From Heliocidaris tuberculata (taxonomy: Eukaryota > Echinodermata > Echinoidea > Camarodonta > Echinometridae), in NCBI GenBank assembly GCA_025618425.1, contig CM046846.1, positions 29,345,075 through 29,409,074 of the forward strand: a stretch of DNA of 64,000 nucleotides. Direction: 5' to 3'. Of this stretch, positions 33,843 through 43,642 are shown piece after piece. The position numbers and the translations under genes are program-made. Each line of letters starts with the position of its first letter. Within the stretch, counting starts at the first letter, position 1. The notes beneath the pieces are model-generated. The model saw only the letters and a program-made list of their open reading frames with translations, ran no database searches and was not told the origin of the DNA.

Positions 33843-34604
33843 TCTTTATCTCTCTTTCCCTCTTTATCTCTCTCTCTCTCTCCCTCTTCTCTGTATCTAC
33901 CTAACTCTCTTCTGCACATTGTCTCTCATAAAGGTGCATTGATTTTCAGCAGCCACACATACTGCTCCCCTTTGATTCTACCCACTTCCACGACTATCTG
34001 GTGACAGCAGAGGTGAATACCAAAAATGAAAAAAAAAAAGAAGATAAATAAATGAATATATAAATAGATTAATTAATTAATAAGTAAATCAATCAATCAA
34101 TCAATCAATACATGAATAAATGTATAAATAAACAAATGTTCAAATAAATAAATAAATGAAAAAGTTAACAAAGATGCTCATTGGCGGATCCATGATTCTT
34201 TGACATAAATGTGTGAAAAACAAACAGATTTTTTTTTTTTTTTCAGAACAATAATTAGGCCTAATTAATTAAGTCTTGAAACGTCCACGACAGAAGCCCC
34301 CCACTCCGAAAAAATTGTAATTTAGCAGGGGAACACATTTTGTGATTTTAGCCTAGCCAGAAGTGTCCCCAAACCGACTAAATCTTGGGCATTATCATTC
34401 TTTGTTCGTTGTTTGGAATCGGTCTTGTTGGTGTGACTGTGGTTTGAGCAATGCTGATGACCCCTCTCTTTCTCTTTTATTTATTTATTTATTTTTTTAT
34501 TTTTTTTTTTTTTCCAGTCTACAGCCTGGTTGAGTTTCGGTTCTTGGCTCTTCCTCGCCGGCCTAACCATCGTTCTTCAAGTATGCTGCAAGAACAAGAT
34601 GTAA
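23252..34604 (+). CDS. TMEM179B-like four-pass membrane protein, copy B (complete, six exons, 195 aa)
   Basis: Exons: 23252-23356, 31267-31365, 31804-31883, 33025-33162, 33934-34012, 34518-34604. All introns are GT-AG with matching phases. The product resembles vertebrate TMEM179B (about 219 aa), a small multipass membrane protein of poorly known function. TM1 is about residues 11-32, followed by the family block GDFNGGCPLYP (36-46) and a loop with a second cysteine. TM2 is about 69-82, TM3 about 98-120 followed by VGFNQLCKGL, a second loop carries C142, and TM4 is about 174-190. The start was chosen because AAGGATGGG is a good initiation context and the exon supplies the missing first helix in phase 0. 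Compared with copy A, visible exons match at 24/33 (exon 2), 22/26 (exon 3) and 35/45 (exon 4) residues. The C-terminus is shorter (KNKM) because of a SINE insertion. Confidence 0.82.
23398..24573. mobile_element. Foldback element, CTAGGTGTTACAAAAA termini, in intron 1 of copy B
   Basis: The left arm (about 23398-23620) and the right arm (about 24340-24573) are inverted repeats over some 220-240 bases with modest divergence. Examples are CATTTCCCACTTTTGAT and its complement at the far end, and CCCTCTGTACAAAACTTGAA and its complement inside. The centre holds a (CAT)n microsatellite (23875-24136). No transposase. Confidence 0.8.
23875..24136 (+). repeat. (ATC/ATT)n microsatellite
   Basis: Degenerate triplet array inside the foldback element. 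The long Ile/Met open frames on the two strands come from this. Confidence 0.9.
24621..24745 (+). repeat. (AGC)n/(AGT)n/(AGA)n triplet array
   Basis: CAGCAG passes into TAGTAG and AGAAGA units with a short interruption. Confidence 0.9.
24850..24905 (-). repeat. Short telomere-like (CCCTAA) tract
   Basis: Reads CATACCCTAATCCTAACCCT then AACCCTAATCCTAA. Similar in composition to the TTAGGG tracts at 26390 and 56761, but the flanks differ. Confidence 0.6.
25029..25077. repeat. Perfect 16-bp-stem hairpin
   Basis: ACCCAGCGCGTATACT (25029-25044) pairs exactly with AGTATACGCGCTGGGT (25062-25077) across a 17-base AT-rich loop. Confidence 0.85.
25318..25362 (+). repeat. (CT)n microsatellite
   Basis: About 21 CT units. 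Confidence 0.95.
25788..25862 (+). repeat. (TA)n microsatellite
   Basis: TA units with occasional C or AAA interruptions. Confidence 0.9.
26281..26487. mobile_element. GGTGACATTTGCT-ended repeat with telomere-like core, copy 1
   Basis: The left GGTGACATGACATTTGCT and the right AGCAAATGTCACC form imperfect inverted ends. It shares CAAAGGTTAAGGTCAAGGTC, AATGTGAAGMTTAGGATTAG and GGATTAACATGKCAAAGTTA with 56647-56889. The internal TTAGGG-like tract is short and degenerate here. Confidence 0.65.
26680..26868. mobile_element. MITE/foldback, AATGTATA termini
   Basis: The arms of about 60 bases pair: AACACGATAAAAACTATACT, CGAAAAATAAATTCAAG and their complements at 26830-26868. The spacer is about 70 bases. 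Confidence 0.75.
26869..31266 (+). other. Remainder of intron 1 of copy B; sparse features
   Basis: AT-rich. A (TTG)8 run lies at about 28417-28440. About 29640-29790 contains CAGTTT repeats and three tandem AATGGTACAAAC units, like a LINE/SINE 3' tail. Nothing coding recognised. Homology to copy A intron 1 begins about 31100. Confidence 0.45.
31267..31365 (+). CDS. TMEM179B-like copy B, exon 2
   Basis: Thirty-three codons, GDFNGGCPLYPTFS to NYVIGMH, same boundaries and donor (GTGAGT) as copy A. Confidence 0.83.
31804..31883 (+). CDS. TMEM179B-like copy B, exon 3
   Basis: It encodes SVAIFIAVFATVYRLMELVK and ends AG|GTTAGA in phase 2, as in copy A. Confidence 0.83.
31905..32097. mobile_element. 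Short MITE, CCTGGGCCCTCTTGCATGAA termini, copy B intron 3
   Basis: The right end TTATGCAAGAGGGCCCAGG is the inverted counterpart. The interior holds C17 and T runs and AATACGCGATTCTGATTGAT. Orthologous to 2386-2528. Confidence 0.65.
32205..32370 (+). mobile_element. tRNA-derived SINE-like segment, copy B intron 3
   Basis: CAGTGGTAGAACTGTGGTCTC and GGTTCCGGGTTGAAAATC resemble boxes A and B. The body GAAGTCCCTCGGATATGACTT matches copy A. Confidence 0.5.
33025..33162 (+). CDS. TMEM179B-like copy B, exon 4
   Basis: It encodes VPVFFVVLYLLVAILILVTA and then CVVTVGFNQLCKGL, ending RNIPFLN plus two bases before GTAAGG. Confidence 0.84.
33541..33895 (+). repeat. CT/CTAT microsatellite field, copy B intron 4
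   Basis: Counterpart of the pyrimidine field in copy A, directly upstream of exon 5. Confidence 0.9.
33934..34012 (+). CDS. TMEM179B-like copy B, exon 5
   Basis: It opens with one base, then CIDFQQPHILLPFDSTHFHD and YLVTAE. As in copy A, the used AG (AAAG|GTGC) precedes a decoy TTTTCAGCAG. Confidence 0.76.
34518..34604 (+). CDS. TMEM179B-like copy B, terminal exon 6 (stop supplied at a SINE junction)
   Basis: It encodes STAWLSFGSWLFLAGLTIVL and QVCCKNKM. The ancestral tail (ISS then TAA in copy A) is cut off: TCAAGTTAAAGT is found again at 34932, beyond inserted sequence. Confidence 0.83.
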   Translation, partial: STAWLSFGSWLFLAGLTIVLQVCCKNKM

Positions 34605-34612
34605 ACAAGATG

Positions 34613-34870
34613 TAGAGGTGCTGTGGTCTAGTGGATACGTCACCGGACTGTAGGGGGTTCGAATCTCAGCCCGACACTAACATCCTTCGGCAAGACGTTT
34701 ATCTGCATTTGCCACTCTCCACCCAGGTGTAAATGGGTACCTGATATGCTTGAGCGCTAGTTACTTTGGCGTCTCGGCTATAACCAGGGCGATGATGTCT
34801 ATTATAAGCGCCATGATCCTCACAGCGTGACGGGAGCGCTATATAATGGCCTTTATTATTAAAAGAAGAA
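34613..34870 (+). mobile_element. tRNA-derived SINE inserted at the end of TMEM179B-like copy B
   Basis: The tRNA-like head carries TGGTCTAGTGGATA (box A) and GGTTCGAATCTC (box B). It is followed by a body with ATCCTTCGGCAAGACG, CCACCCAGGTGTAAATGGG and TACCTGATATGC, and a TTATTATTAAAAG tail. It lies between AACAAGAT of the last exon and TCAAGTTAAAG at 34932, which are adjacent in copy A. ACAAGATGTA occurs twice at the left junction, perhaps part of a target duplication. Confidence 0.75.
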
Positions 34871-35099
34871 TCGGAGGGGGTCAGGGGAAAAAAAACAACA
34901 ACAGAATTTTGAAACGATCAGTATGCATTGTCAAGTTAAAGTAAGCACCGTAGGAGAGATTCGTATTAATAAAGAATTACCAAGAGTCCCCTGTTATTTT
35001 TAATATTTTTTTATATAGGGTCGATAGGTTTCACCTAATAGCTATTTCCTTGAAATGCAATTCCTTTTGAAACGACATAGAATACAAAAAGAATAATAG

Positions 35100-36131
35100 A
35101 AAACAAGATTTATTTACATTATGTCCAGAGGTCCGAATTGACTTTAAAGAATGTTAATCAACTGGAACGATTTTGGGGAGGGGGGTCTGCCTCCAAAAAA
35201 AAACTGTACTGGTGTTTCTAGGGGAATTGACCCAAAAAGATAATAATCACTTTTTATTTATTTGTTGGTTTACAGGATTTCCAAAATACGAGAGGGGAAC
35301 AAGGTTATTCTCGTGAAAATTTGTTGGTTTCTCAGCTCTGCCTGGAATTCCGCTGCCATTTAAGGAAAAAACTTTTTTTAATAGTAATATGGCGCACGAG
35401 GCGAAATGGTAACAATAGACCAGTTTTCGAATCAATCCAAATCTGTAGCGAAAAGTTACCTTTCATTCACCTGTTTTGAGACATTGTACTTCAATAGTCA
35501 GAATGCAGATTGCATACATGAACATTCACTATTTATGAACTTATCTTTCAGTCAGTTTATTTTCCACCATGAATACAATTACGTGTTCTGGAAAAATACG
35601 AAATTTATTATTGATTAAAAGTGATATATATTTTCGACGGGAACGTTTTCTGCATGCTACTTGTTCAGCTAGCTCTGTCTTGTTCGTCACAAAATGGCAG
35701 CCCCCATGCATTGTTGCACGACCATACATTTTGGTAAGGATCTCTGGACTTATATCGCTCTCCAATATTTTGGTGTGAAAGTATAGTCCTTAGTCCTTAG
35801 TTCTTAGTCCTTATAGTCCAACGTCAACAAAATGACCAGATGACACCTCGTCGTTTTTTCGATATGTTTTTCAATTATCTTGACCATCACATGTGTATAT
35901 CTGGAAGGGGATGGGGTGGACGGTAAAGATGGATGTAGGGATATGGCAAACCCATCAGATTGTTGCTGTTGTTGTTGTTGTTGTTTGGAAATTGAACTTT
36001 TCAAAGCATTTTCGGCAAACCGCAAAATTTGGTAACTCCTTATTGTCTGTCTTCTTATTGGAAAATTTTGTTCACATCTGACGGCAAAATATGAAAATCT
36101 GACAACCAGTTTTTACCCTTATCGGTCTACT
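35100..36131. other. Duplicated flank, unit B, block B
   Basis: From about 35480 it aligns with 8868-9600. It is non-coding, since open frames do not persist between the two units. 35100-35480 shows nothing recognisable. Confidence 0.5.
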
Positions 36132-37484
36132 AGGATGTCCATAGGCGTAGCCAGGGGCACAAGGGGGCCATGCACCCCCCCCCCCTCCATTCAGCACCTT
36201 AAATTTTTTTTTTTTTAAATAAAAACTTAGTAAACAGGTCTATTGTCATATGCTGATGGTATTTTCATGCTGCCTTATTGTGCCCCCTCCCCTTATTTTC
36301 CCCTTGTTATCTATTGATACTTACGAGCAAAAAAAAAAAAAATCCCATTAAACACTCTCTCAGAGCTCAAACAGTACAGTACTTCTTTCTTTTTCTTTTC
36401 TTCGCCCTATTTCTTCCCTTTAAATAAAAAGAAAGAAAATGTCCCCCAAAAAATTAGGCTACCCAGCCGGGCCAGCCCTCCAAATGTAGATAGACTTATA
36501 GGCTATAGCTTTTTGAGATTCCAACAGACTCTGATTTAACAAAAAATAAATGACATGAAATAAAACGAAATTATTTCTAGCACCAGAAAAATACGTTCAA
36601 AGATACCTTTGTATGTATTGTATCAAATCCAACCTTTTTGTTGCTAATGAATGATTAAATTACTTATAGAATCAAAAGACAATACATGTACAAAAGAAAA
36701 TGTCAAAATAAACGTTGGGTAACAAGGTATTTCATCTCATTTCATTTAACCCTTTCGAGACAATTGACCACATTTTGTGGTTTGGCTCAGTGACTTTTGA
36801 CTCAGAGCTCTAAAAAATATACAAGATGCATGAGAAGAAAGAGAGAAAACTTCTGCACACGCCAAGTTCATTTTTGTTGCATGATCATATTGCGTTTGAT
36901 TCCAGGAATTTTAGAAAAGAGAATGAGTTTGAAAATCCTTAAATTGGCAACACAGTGAGAGGTTCAAATCATTGTTTTTTCTCAAAATTGGCAATGTTTA
37001 AAAAATTTTGGACAAAATTCCTTACCATGTATATTTTTTCAAAGATATTACACCTAATTAGAAGCATGTAGCACTAAAAGAAAAATATTATTGTTGCCAA
37101 TTTGAAGAAAAAAATGTGATCAATTTAGCTGTGAAATATTTCCTGTCCTGAAAGGGTTAATATATTACTATTATCGGAACTTGGGAAGGTTACATTTCAT
37201 TTCTATTTCATTTCATCACCATCACCAGTGCGCCACCACCAAAGTCAAGTTGACGTCATAATGGCCTCGCGCAAAGCTGACTAATCTTCTTTTTTTTGGG
37301 GGGGGGAATGCTTTTTTGCCTTTATTCAGATATTCAGACAAGAAAATTGTACAGAGAGACATTATTTTTCATACATTGTAAACGAAATACATAATTCAAT
37401 CCAAAACAAATAATACAATGTAATATCTGCAATCTGAATAAAGATTTTCAAAGTTAGTTAAGAAAAAGGGTGAAGGTGCTGCTT

Positions 37485-37960
37485 TATAGGGCACATACGA
37501 GTAATTCGAACCGACATAGTAACTCGTGTTAAATTGAAGTACATCAAAAATTCATATTTAAATAATCTCTCTACAAAAATTGTTTTAACTGACAGAGTAG
37601 CAACTACACTGATGGTACTACAAAATTAGGTACTTTATTTGGGCACTTAATCGGCTACATCAAATACTGTGAAGGGTGAAACGAGGCTAATCACGAACTA
37701 CGACTTTTCACTGCTGTGAACAGTGGAAATGCACTGCAGATCAAATAATTCCTCTAAAATACCCAAAGGCGTCCAAGCTTCCAGAAAGGGGTTAAATATG
37801 AAAAAATGTGACTTCCTAACACCATTTCTCTTGAAAAGATTTACAGCCGACAAGTATTCAATTTTATATGAATATTTTTGATCAGCTACCATTACGTCAT
37901 CTTACTTACGCTAGTCCCAAATTCATCGGCAGCGGGTGAATTACTCGTGTGTGCCCTATA
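37485..37960. mobile_element. MITE, TATAGGGCACAYACGAGTAATTC termini, copy 1
   Basis: It starts TATAGGGCACATACGAGTAA and ends TTACTCGTGTGTGCCCTATA. It is nearly identical to 39041-39532 over the left 330 bases; the right parts differ. Confidence 0.85.
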
Positions 37961-37962
37961 GT

Positions 37963-38228
37963 CAGGGGCGGCGCTACAGGGGGGGGGGGCAGAGGGGGCG
38001 ACCGCCCCCCCCCCCCTATGATTTTTCAAGTAGTGAAAAAAGAAAAAAAAGAAGAAAAAAAAGAAGAAAAGGAGGAAGAAAAGGGAAAAAAGAAGAAAGA
38101 GGAGTATTAAAAAGAGAGGTCTTAAACATATAACTCTATATTGCCCCTGTTATTTAATGGAGAAAAAATATGACGTCATCTTTAGGTCGTCTTGCCCCTC
38201 CTATCAAAATACCCTGGCGCCGCCCCTG
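37963..38228. mobile_element. hAT-like MITE, CAGGGGCGGCGC termini
   Basis: 266 bases between perfect 8-base duplications CCTATAGT (37955-37962 and 38229-38236). Termini CAGGGGCGGCGC and GCGCCGCCCCTG. It inserted into the right end of the preceding MITE. The interior is a G/C run and an AAG-rich stretch. Confidence 0.85.
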
Positions 38229-39040
38229 CCTATAGTATATGTCATATCTTGAAAATATGAGATATTTTGCTTCCACTTTGAAGAGTTTTCTCTATTGAAA
38301 CTTTTGGTACCATTCATCCATTCTGTAGTCTTTGCGTTTGCAGGTAGGGAGGTAAAAACGCCCCTTCTTACATTACTCAATTGTGTACTATTTTTATGCA
38401 TTTAGTTCATGGTGCAAGTTAGATGCTGCTAAGTGGTATGTTGTATTGGGATTTGCTTCTCATGTAACTAAGAATCGCGTTTAGACAGATTATTATTGAT
38501 GAATGGGACCAATAGTGGAGAAGGTAGAGAAAAACTGCAGCCGCCCCCCCCCCCCCCTTGCGTTAAAAGAAAGAAAATAAAAGGCACATTCTAGCGATAG
38601 TCCACATTCAGTTCATTTCTTTCTTTCTCAGGCTGGAAACATTATACCAAGCAGGATTCCTCATTGAGACGGGGGGAGCGGGGGGGGGGGGGGGACGGAG
38701 AAGAGAAAGGCAGAGAGAGACAGAGAGAGAGAGAGACAGAGAGAAGGGGGGGCGGTAGGGGGTGAATCATAACAAAAACGCCGAGGCTAATAGCCCATCG
38801 TGTACATTCTGCTTCACTCAGATCATTATTGCAAACTACTTTCAACTTACTTTTCTTGCTCTATTTCCACATTTTCTAATTAATTGTGTCTCAAATTGTA
38901 TAAAAATACATTATACTTGAAGGGATCGACGCCCCAGTGATGTTTCACGATGTTTTGTCCTGTAAGAAAGTCATTTCAGAACATCTGCAAAGCTCCGCTA
39001 GCAGCCGACGCCTTCCTAGCAACGCTATGCTAGGCTTCGG

Positions 39041-39532
39041 TATAGGGCACACACGAGTAATTCGAACCCCCATAGTAACACGTGTTAATTGAAGTACATC
39101 AAAAATTCATATTTAAATAATCTCTCTACAAAAATTGTTTTAACTGACAGAGTAGCAACTACACTGATGGTACTACAAAATTAGGTACTTTATTTGGACA
39201 CTTAATCGGCTGCATCAAATACTGTGAAGGGTGAAACGAGGCTAATCACGAACTACGACTTTTCACTGCTGTGAACAGTGGAAATGCACTGCAGATCAAA
39301 TAATTCCTCTAAAATACCCAAAGGCTTCCAAGCTTCCAGATAGGGGTGAAATATGAAAAAATGTGACTTCCAAACACCATTTCGACGGGTGAAATTGTGG
39401 GGATCGCGCGATTAGTGGAGAGTCGCGCTCTGTGTGGGATATGCGTGTAGAGAAAGAGCAGCGTTAGGGAATAAACCAAATATAAAAAACGGATAGAATC
39501 TAGACTAATGAATTACTCGTGTGTGCCCTATA
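39041..39532. mobile_element. MITE, TATAGGGCACACACGAGTAATTC termini, copy 2
   Basis: Perfect-looking ends TATAGGGCACACACGAGTAA / TTACTCGTGTGTGCCCTATA. It shares a long near-identical left part with 37485-37960, indicating recent activity of this family. No coding frame. Confidence 0.85.
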
Positions 39533-39948
39533 GCACATATTATACATGAAAGTCAAACTGTCATATTTGCATCTTTACTAATCAAAATAAGATCATTATA
39601 GTGTAGCGCCATCTGTGTTCTAGATTTAGATAGGCGCTCTCCTGAGTGAGGTGCACCACAAGTGCTCGCTGATTATAGCTTTTATTTATCCAATACCCTA
39701 TGTATGGATTACTTGAGAAAATAACATCATAAAAAGTGACAATTAAAAATAAATTTATTAAATTAACAAAATATAGATAAACTGAAATTCCGATAATTGA
39801 TTTCGAGGAACAAAAACTTAAATTGTCTTCACGGTTCACCCTGGGAGACGGCCAAGTCTCTGTAATTATGTTCCTTCGCTTAGTCGATCCTTCACGTCTG
39901 CCCCCCCCCCCCCCGTTGAAAAATCCTGGCTACACCACTGAGGATGTC

Positions 39949-40277
39949 CTCATTCTATTCTTTAATTTACTAAAGGGCGACTTCGTATTTTCAAGTCTTC
40001 TATAGCTTAAATTGTATGACTAAAATTTGTTTTGAATGTATCATAGCGTGCTATAAGAGTGTCAAATTAATCAGTGCATAGCATTGCTTACATTGATTTT
40101 ATTTTTTGGGGTGAAATTAAATTATACATAATTGTGTAAAGAAGACCTCTCTGCTGTATCCAGAAGAAATGTGCCTGTTTCCATTCATTTCACATAAAAA
40201 CATAGATGGAAAAGATCATGTATTGTCTTTTTGAAATATATTTTTACCCTGCATGTCATACTACTAGTACATGTACC
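39949..40277. other. Duplicated flank, unit B, block C
   Basis: Counterpart of 9905-9985 plus 11860-12030. It reads continuously where unit A carries the 9990-11852 element. Confidence 0.55.
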
Positions 40278-40454
40278 CAGTGGAGGATCCCGGGGGCGGA
40301 TCCAAGATTTCTTGAGGGAGGGGGCTCAATCTTTACAAAATTTTCTGACAAGCAAAAAAAAAAAGGTCCTCAGCATTTTTGGGGGCTCCTTTTTGGTCCC
40401 AGGGGAGGGGGCCCGGTCGCGGCCTGCCCCCCCCCCCCCCCGGATCCGCCACTG
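40278..40454. mobile_element. hAT-like MITE, CAGTGGMGGATCC termini
   Basis: 177 bases between perfect 8-base duplications CATGTACC (40270-40277 and 40455-40462). Ends CAGTGGAGGATCCCGGGGG and CCCCCGGATCCGCCACTG. Confidence 0.85.
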
Positions 40455-40467
40455 CATGTACCTGCAT

Positions 40468-40470
<3 letters not shown>

Positions 40471-40512
<42 letters not shown>
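40471..40512 (+). repeat. Poly(T), about 42 bases
   Basis: Uninterrupted T run right after a hAT-like MITE. It gives spurious poly-Phe/poly-Lys frames. Confidence 0.95.
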
Positions 40513-40515
<3 letters not shown>

Positions 40516-40954
40516 GTCATTAAAATTGTACTTATATACAATATTTTTTCAATCAAATTTCATCTTTAAAGTCCTAGTGCTCAATTTCAGGTGTTTACTC
40601 GGGGTTACGTGGCATTACTAACAATATACGTGACCGATCATGACGTTACGAGGTGTTACATGTCCGTAACCTTAAATTTGCATGACTTAACGTAGCGGAT
40701 GCGCAGATTTTTTTCTTCCGAGTTCTGAAGTGCCGACTGCGTTGCTATCTGTTGCACATGACACATTTGGGGGGTTTACGGCGCCGTAATTCTTGTTTAG
40801 GCCTTCGTGGTGCGTACGGAGATGCTTTTTTTTTTTTTATTCAACTTTTGAATGAAGAGAGAGAGAAAAAAATGCTCTCTTCTGCGCCTATACGACACAG
40901 GCCAAGGCCTATTTGAAAATATAAAATTACCAGAATATCGAGTAGGCAACGATT

Positions 40955-41460
40955 TGTTTAATTGCCACGTAGGTCCAACAACAATAAGCACGACTGATTT
41001 GATTTTACGACGTGGTAAAACTGAAATTTTGACAACTTTGAAAGTATACTACACTGTTCTGAAATAAATGTTTTTGTTTGGTTTTTTTCCTACACACATA
41101 TCACAGAATGTCTACTCTGCCATTGCTTTTCTGCTTATGTTTTAATCCATCTTTGTGAGAAGTTACATTCGTATTTTTTTTTTTTATTTGTAAATGGTGT
41201 ACTTACTTTTATTGGTATACTATAGTCTAGCTATGTATTGGAAAATTCTTGATGCACCAAGGATGTCCCTCCACCCCCCCCCCCCCCCACCCCCTTCTCT
41301 TTCTCTCTCCCCCTCTCTCTCTTTCCCTCTTTATATTTCTCTCTCTCTCTATCTATATCACACACACACACACACGCACACCACACACACACCCACACAC
41401 ACGCACACCACACACACCCCCACACACACACCCACTCACACTCACACACATATAACAATG
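40955..41460. other. Duplicated flank, unit B, block D, with C, CT and CA microsatellites
   Basis: Aligned with 13530-14040. It ends in a (CA)n array (about 41357-41450). Confidence 0.6.
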
Positions 41461-43060
41461 TAATTGTGTTGGCACCTAAAACAAATAATTTCTACATGCA
41501 CAAACCCTAAGAAACGAAACACAATGTGCAACGATCATCTTTCATTTTTTTCAGCTGGACAAAATGTCTCAGATGTTTAGAGCTTTTTTAAATTACATAA
41601 TTAACAGTGCAATTTGTACACGGTATTTGGTAACAGTACAGTGTATCTTCATCGACGAGAAAAAACAAAATCACGACATAACGTTTGACATACCATATAC
41701 GGGAAGGGGTAAGAGTTAATATAACCCTTCTTGATTGTAAATCATCTCTCTAAAAGTTAAGAACATTAAACAAATACATTGCAAAATTGGGGTTTATAAC
41801 CTTAAAATCAACAAAACACTTGTACACTTCTAGTGGATATTAAATTTCAGATAAATTTTCCTTGGATTTAGCATCATGCACTATGATTTACAATGAACCT
41901 TATACATGTATATCGATCCTCGTATATCTATTATCAATTACTTATGCTGGAACTTTTATTCAACACATCGAAATAAATTTACATCCAGCAGAATTTCACA
42001 CATGAAGTCCTTGTCAAAATAAGAGAATAAATCAGCAAACTTCCACCTGATTTGACCAGTATATTTGGAGAGTTAGCTCCATACTGAAAAATTGGACGAA
42101 ACTTTTTAATCCATAAACATGTGTTAGTATTACTCTTTTATTATGCCACAGCAAACCAATTTGTTTTTGCCTAGATAAAATATTCCTTGAGAGAAGCATT
42201 TTTTGTTCTACATCCAATCGCAATATCATTTCGGGGGCAAGCAATTTATTTTTGCCTAGATAAACTGTGCCTTGAGAAAATCATTTTTGGTCTACATCCA
42301 ACTGCAATATCATTTCGAGGGCAATCGATTTTCCGAAGGTTCATAATTCCGAAACACAAAATTCCCATACCAGGGGGTTCATAATTCCAAAAATGAAATT
42401 AATTGCAAACATTTGTTCCATTACTCAGATGGTTCGTAATTCTAAAGGTTCGTTATTCCGAAGGTTCATAATGCTGAAGATCAACTATACATATGGGAAG
42501 GAATTCTTGCATGTTTTGTTTTTGTATCGAGTGACCATGCCTCTAGTCCTGTATACCGGCTAGCATAGAAATGCAAATAAAAATACAGACGGAAATATTT
42601 CAAAACTGATTTGGCACCAATCATCGAAACACCATGATCCTTACAGTATTCTACTTAGCGTGTTTGGTACTGAAAGCCAATGAATTGTCTTAGAATATTT
42701 ACCACCAGTCCCCTATTTTTACTATAGGGGGCCACTTTGGGGTGTATGGTTTCGTGTCAGTGTTTAAACCTAATGAATTGTAATTTGTTTACACCATTTA
42801 CCAAATTCTTGAATGATAGCCCACTATAAACTCTATTCACATCAATAACACCGATGGATCTTGTGTCTGAAGTTAAGTATGAAATTCGTTAACACCAACA
42901 CTAGGTGTTCATATCAAAACTTAAACCAACTGCATGGGATAAGTGACTTGGTCAGTCGGGCAAGCAATGAAACAAATAAGACTTCACAATCAATTTGCCC
43001 CAACTTTCATGTACAGTGCCAAAACAATTAGGAAAACACAGTTCCTCATTTTAGAACCAA
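41461..43060. other. Non-coding; short tandem duplications
   Basis: Positions about 42163-42335 are two tandem copies of an ~86-base unit (TTTGCCTAGATAAA... CTACATCCAAYYGCAATATC). They are followed by five or more GGTTCATAATTCCGAA-like 16-base words to about 42480. No coding or TIR structure seen elsewhere. Confidence 0.6.
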
Positions 43061-43069
43061 GAGATTTGC

Positions 43070-43500
43070 AACATTAACATTTTGTAAATGGCTTAAAGGG
43101 AAAGGTGAAAAATATTGTGTGAGTTTTCTCATTCTTGTTATGTCAGTTTGGAAGAACATAATAGTAGAAATGTCCCCCGAAAAGGATTTCTCTTCAAATG
43201 CCCTTATATTCGAAATATGACGAAAAATATCTGAAGTGTTCGGGCCGAACATTCACGCCACATCTGTGTGCAGTCCCATATACCCATTTCTGTGTGCGGT
43301 GCATGCGCTTTAGAGCAAGTTTGGGTAGATTTCTTATCATTTTGATGATTCCAAACCTCACAGTGTTCACCAATCCTTATTTAGACATGATCAACCTTTC
43401 CCAATTGCTTCCAGAAGTTTCTTTCACAATGTAATCGCATGACCAAAACTCAACTTTATCTTTAAGTTAGCTTTTGATGTATCATGTGACTAAATGTATA
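43070..43500. repeat. Dispersed repeat, copy 1
   Basis: Same orientation and similar over about 400 bases to 48690-49090: TGAGYTTTCTCATTCTT, AGTAGAAATGTCCCCYGAAA, GTTCGGGSCCGAACATT, CCTTTCCCAATTGCTT. The GTTCGGGCCGAACATT core is nearly palindromic. No ends recognised. Confidence 0.7.
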
Positions 43501-43642
43501 GAAATTATTGTGAATGAAACCAATATGTCATATTTAAATTGCTAATCACATTTACCGGCACTGCAACATGTGAAAATCAATCGATGGGATACTGAATTGA
43601 TAAATGATTAAATAATGGTTACATATATTTCTTTCAGAGATC

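Larger units (their letters stand above)
36140..39940. mobile_element. hAT-bounded composite insertion, 3.8 kb
   Basis: Ends CATAGGCGTAGCCAGGGG and ATCCTGGCTACACCACTG are inverted repeats. Both sides carry the perfect 8-base target duplication AGGATGTC (36132-36139 and 39941-39948). The flanks rejoin sequence that is close together in unit A (9595-9905). Inside are a copy of the GAAAGGGTTAA-ended element (36748-37160), two copies of a 0.48-kb MITE, and a smaller hAT-like element. No transposase frame was recognised. Confidence 0.7.

Noticed and set aside
33526..34004. 128-138-aa Ser/Leu-rich open frames
   Set aside because: They come from the CT microsatellite upstream of exon 5 in copy B; only the last part overlaps the real exon, in another frame.
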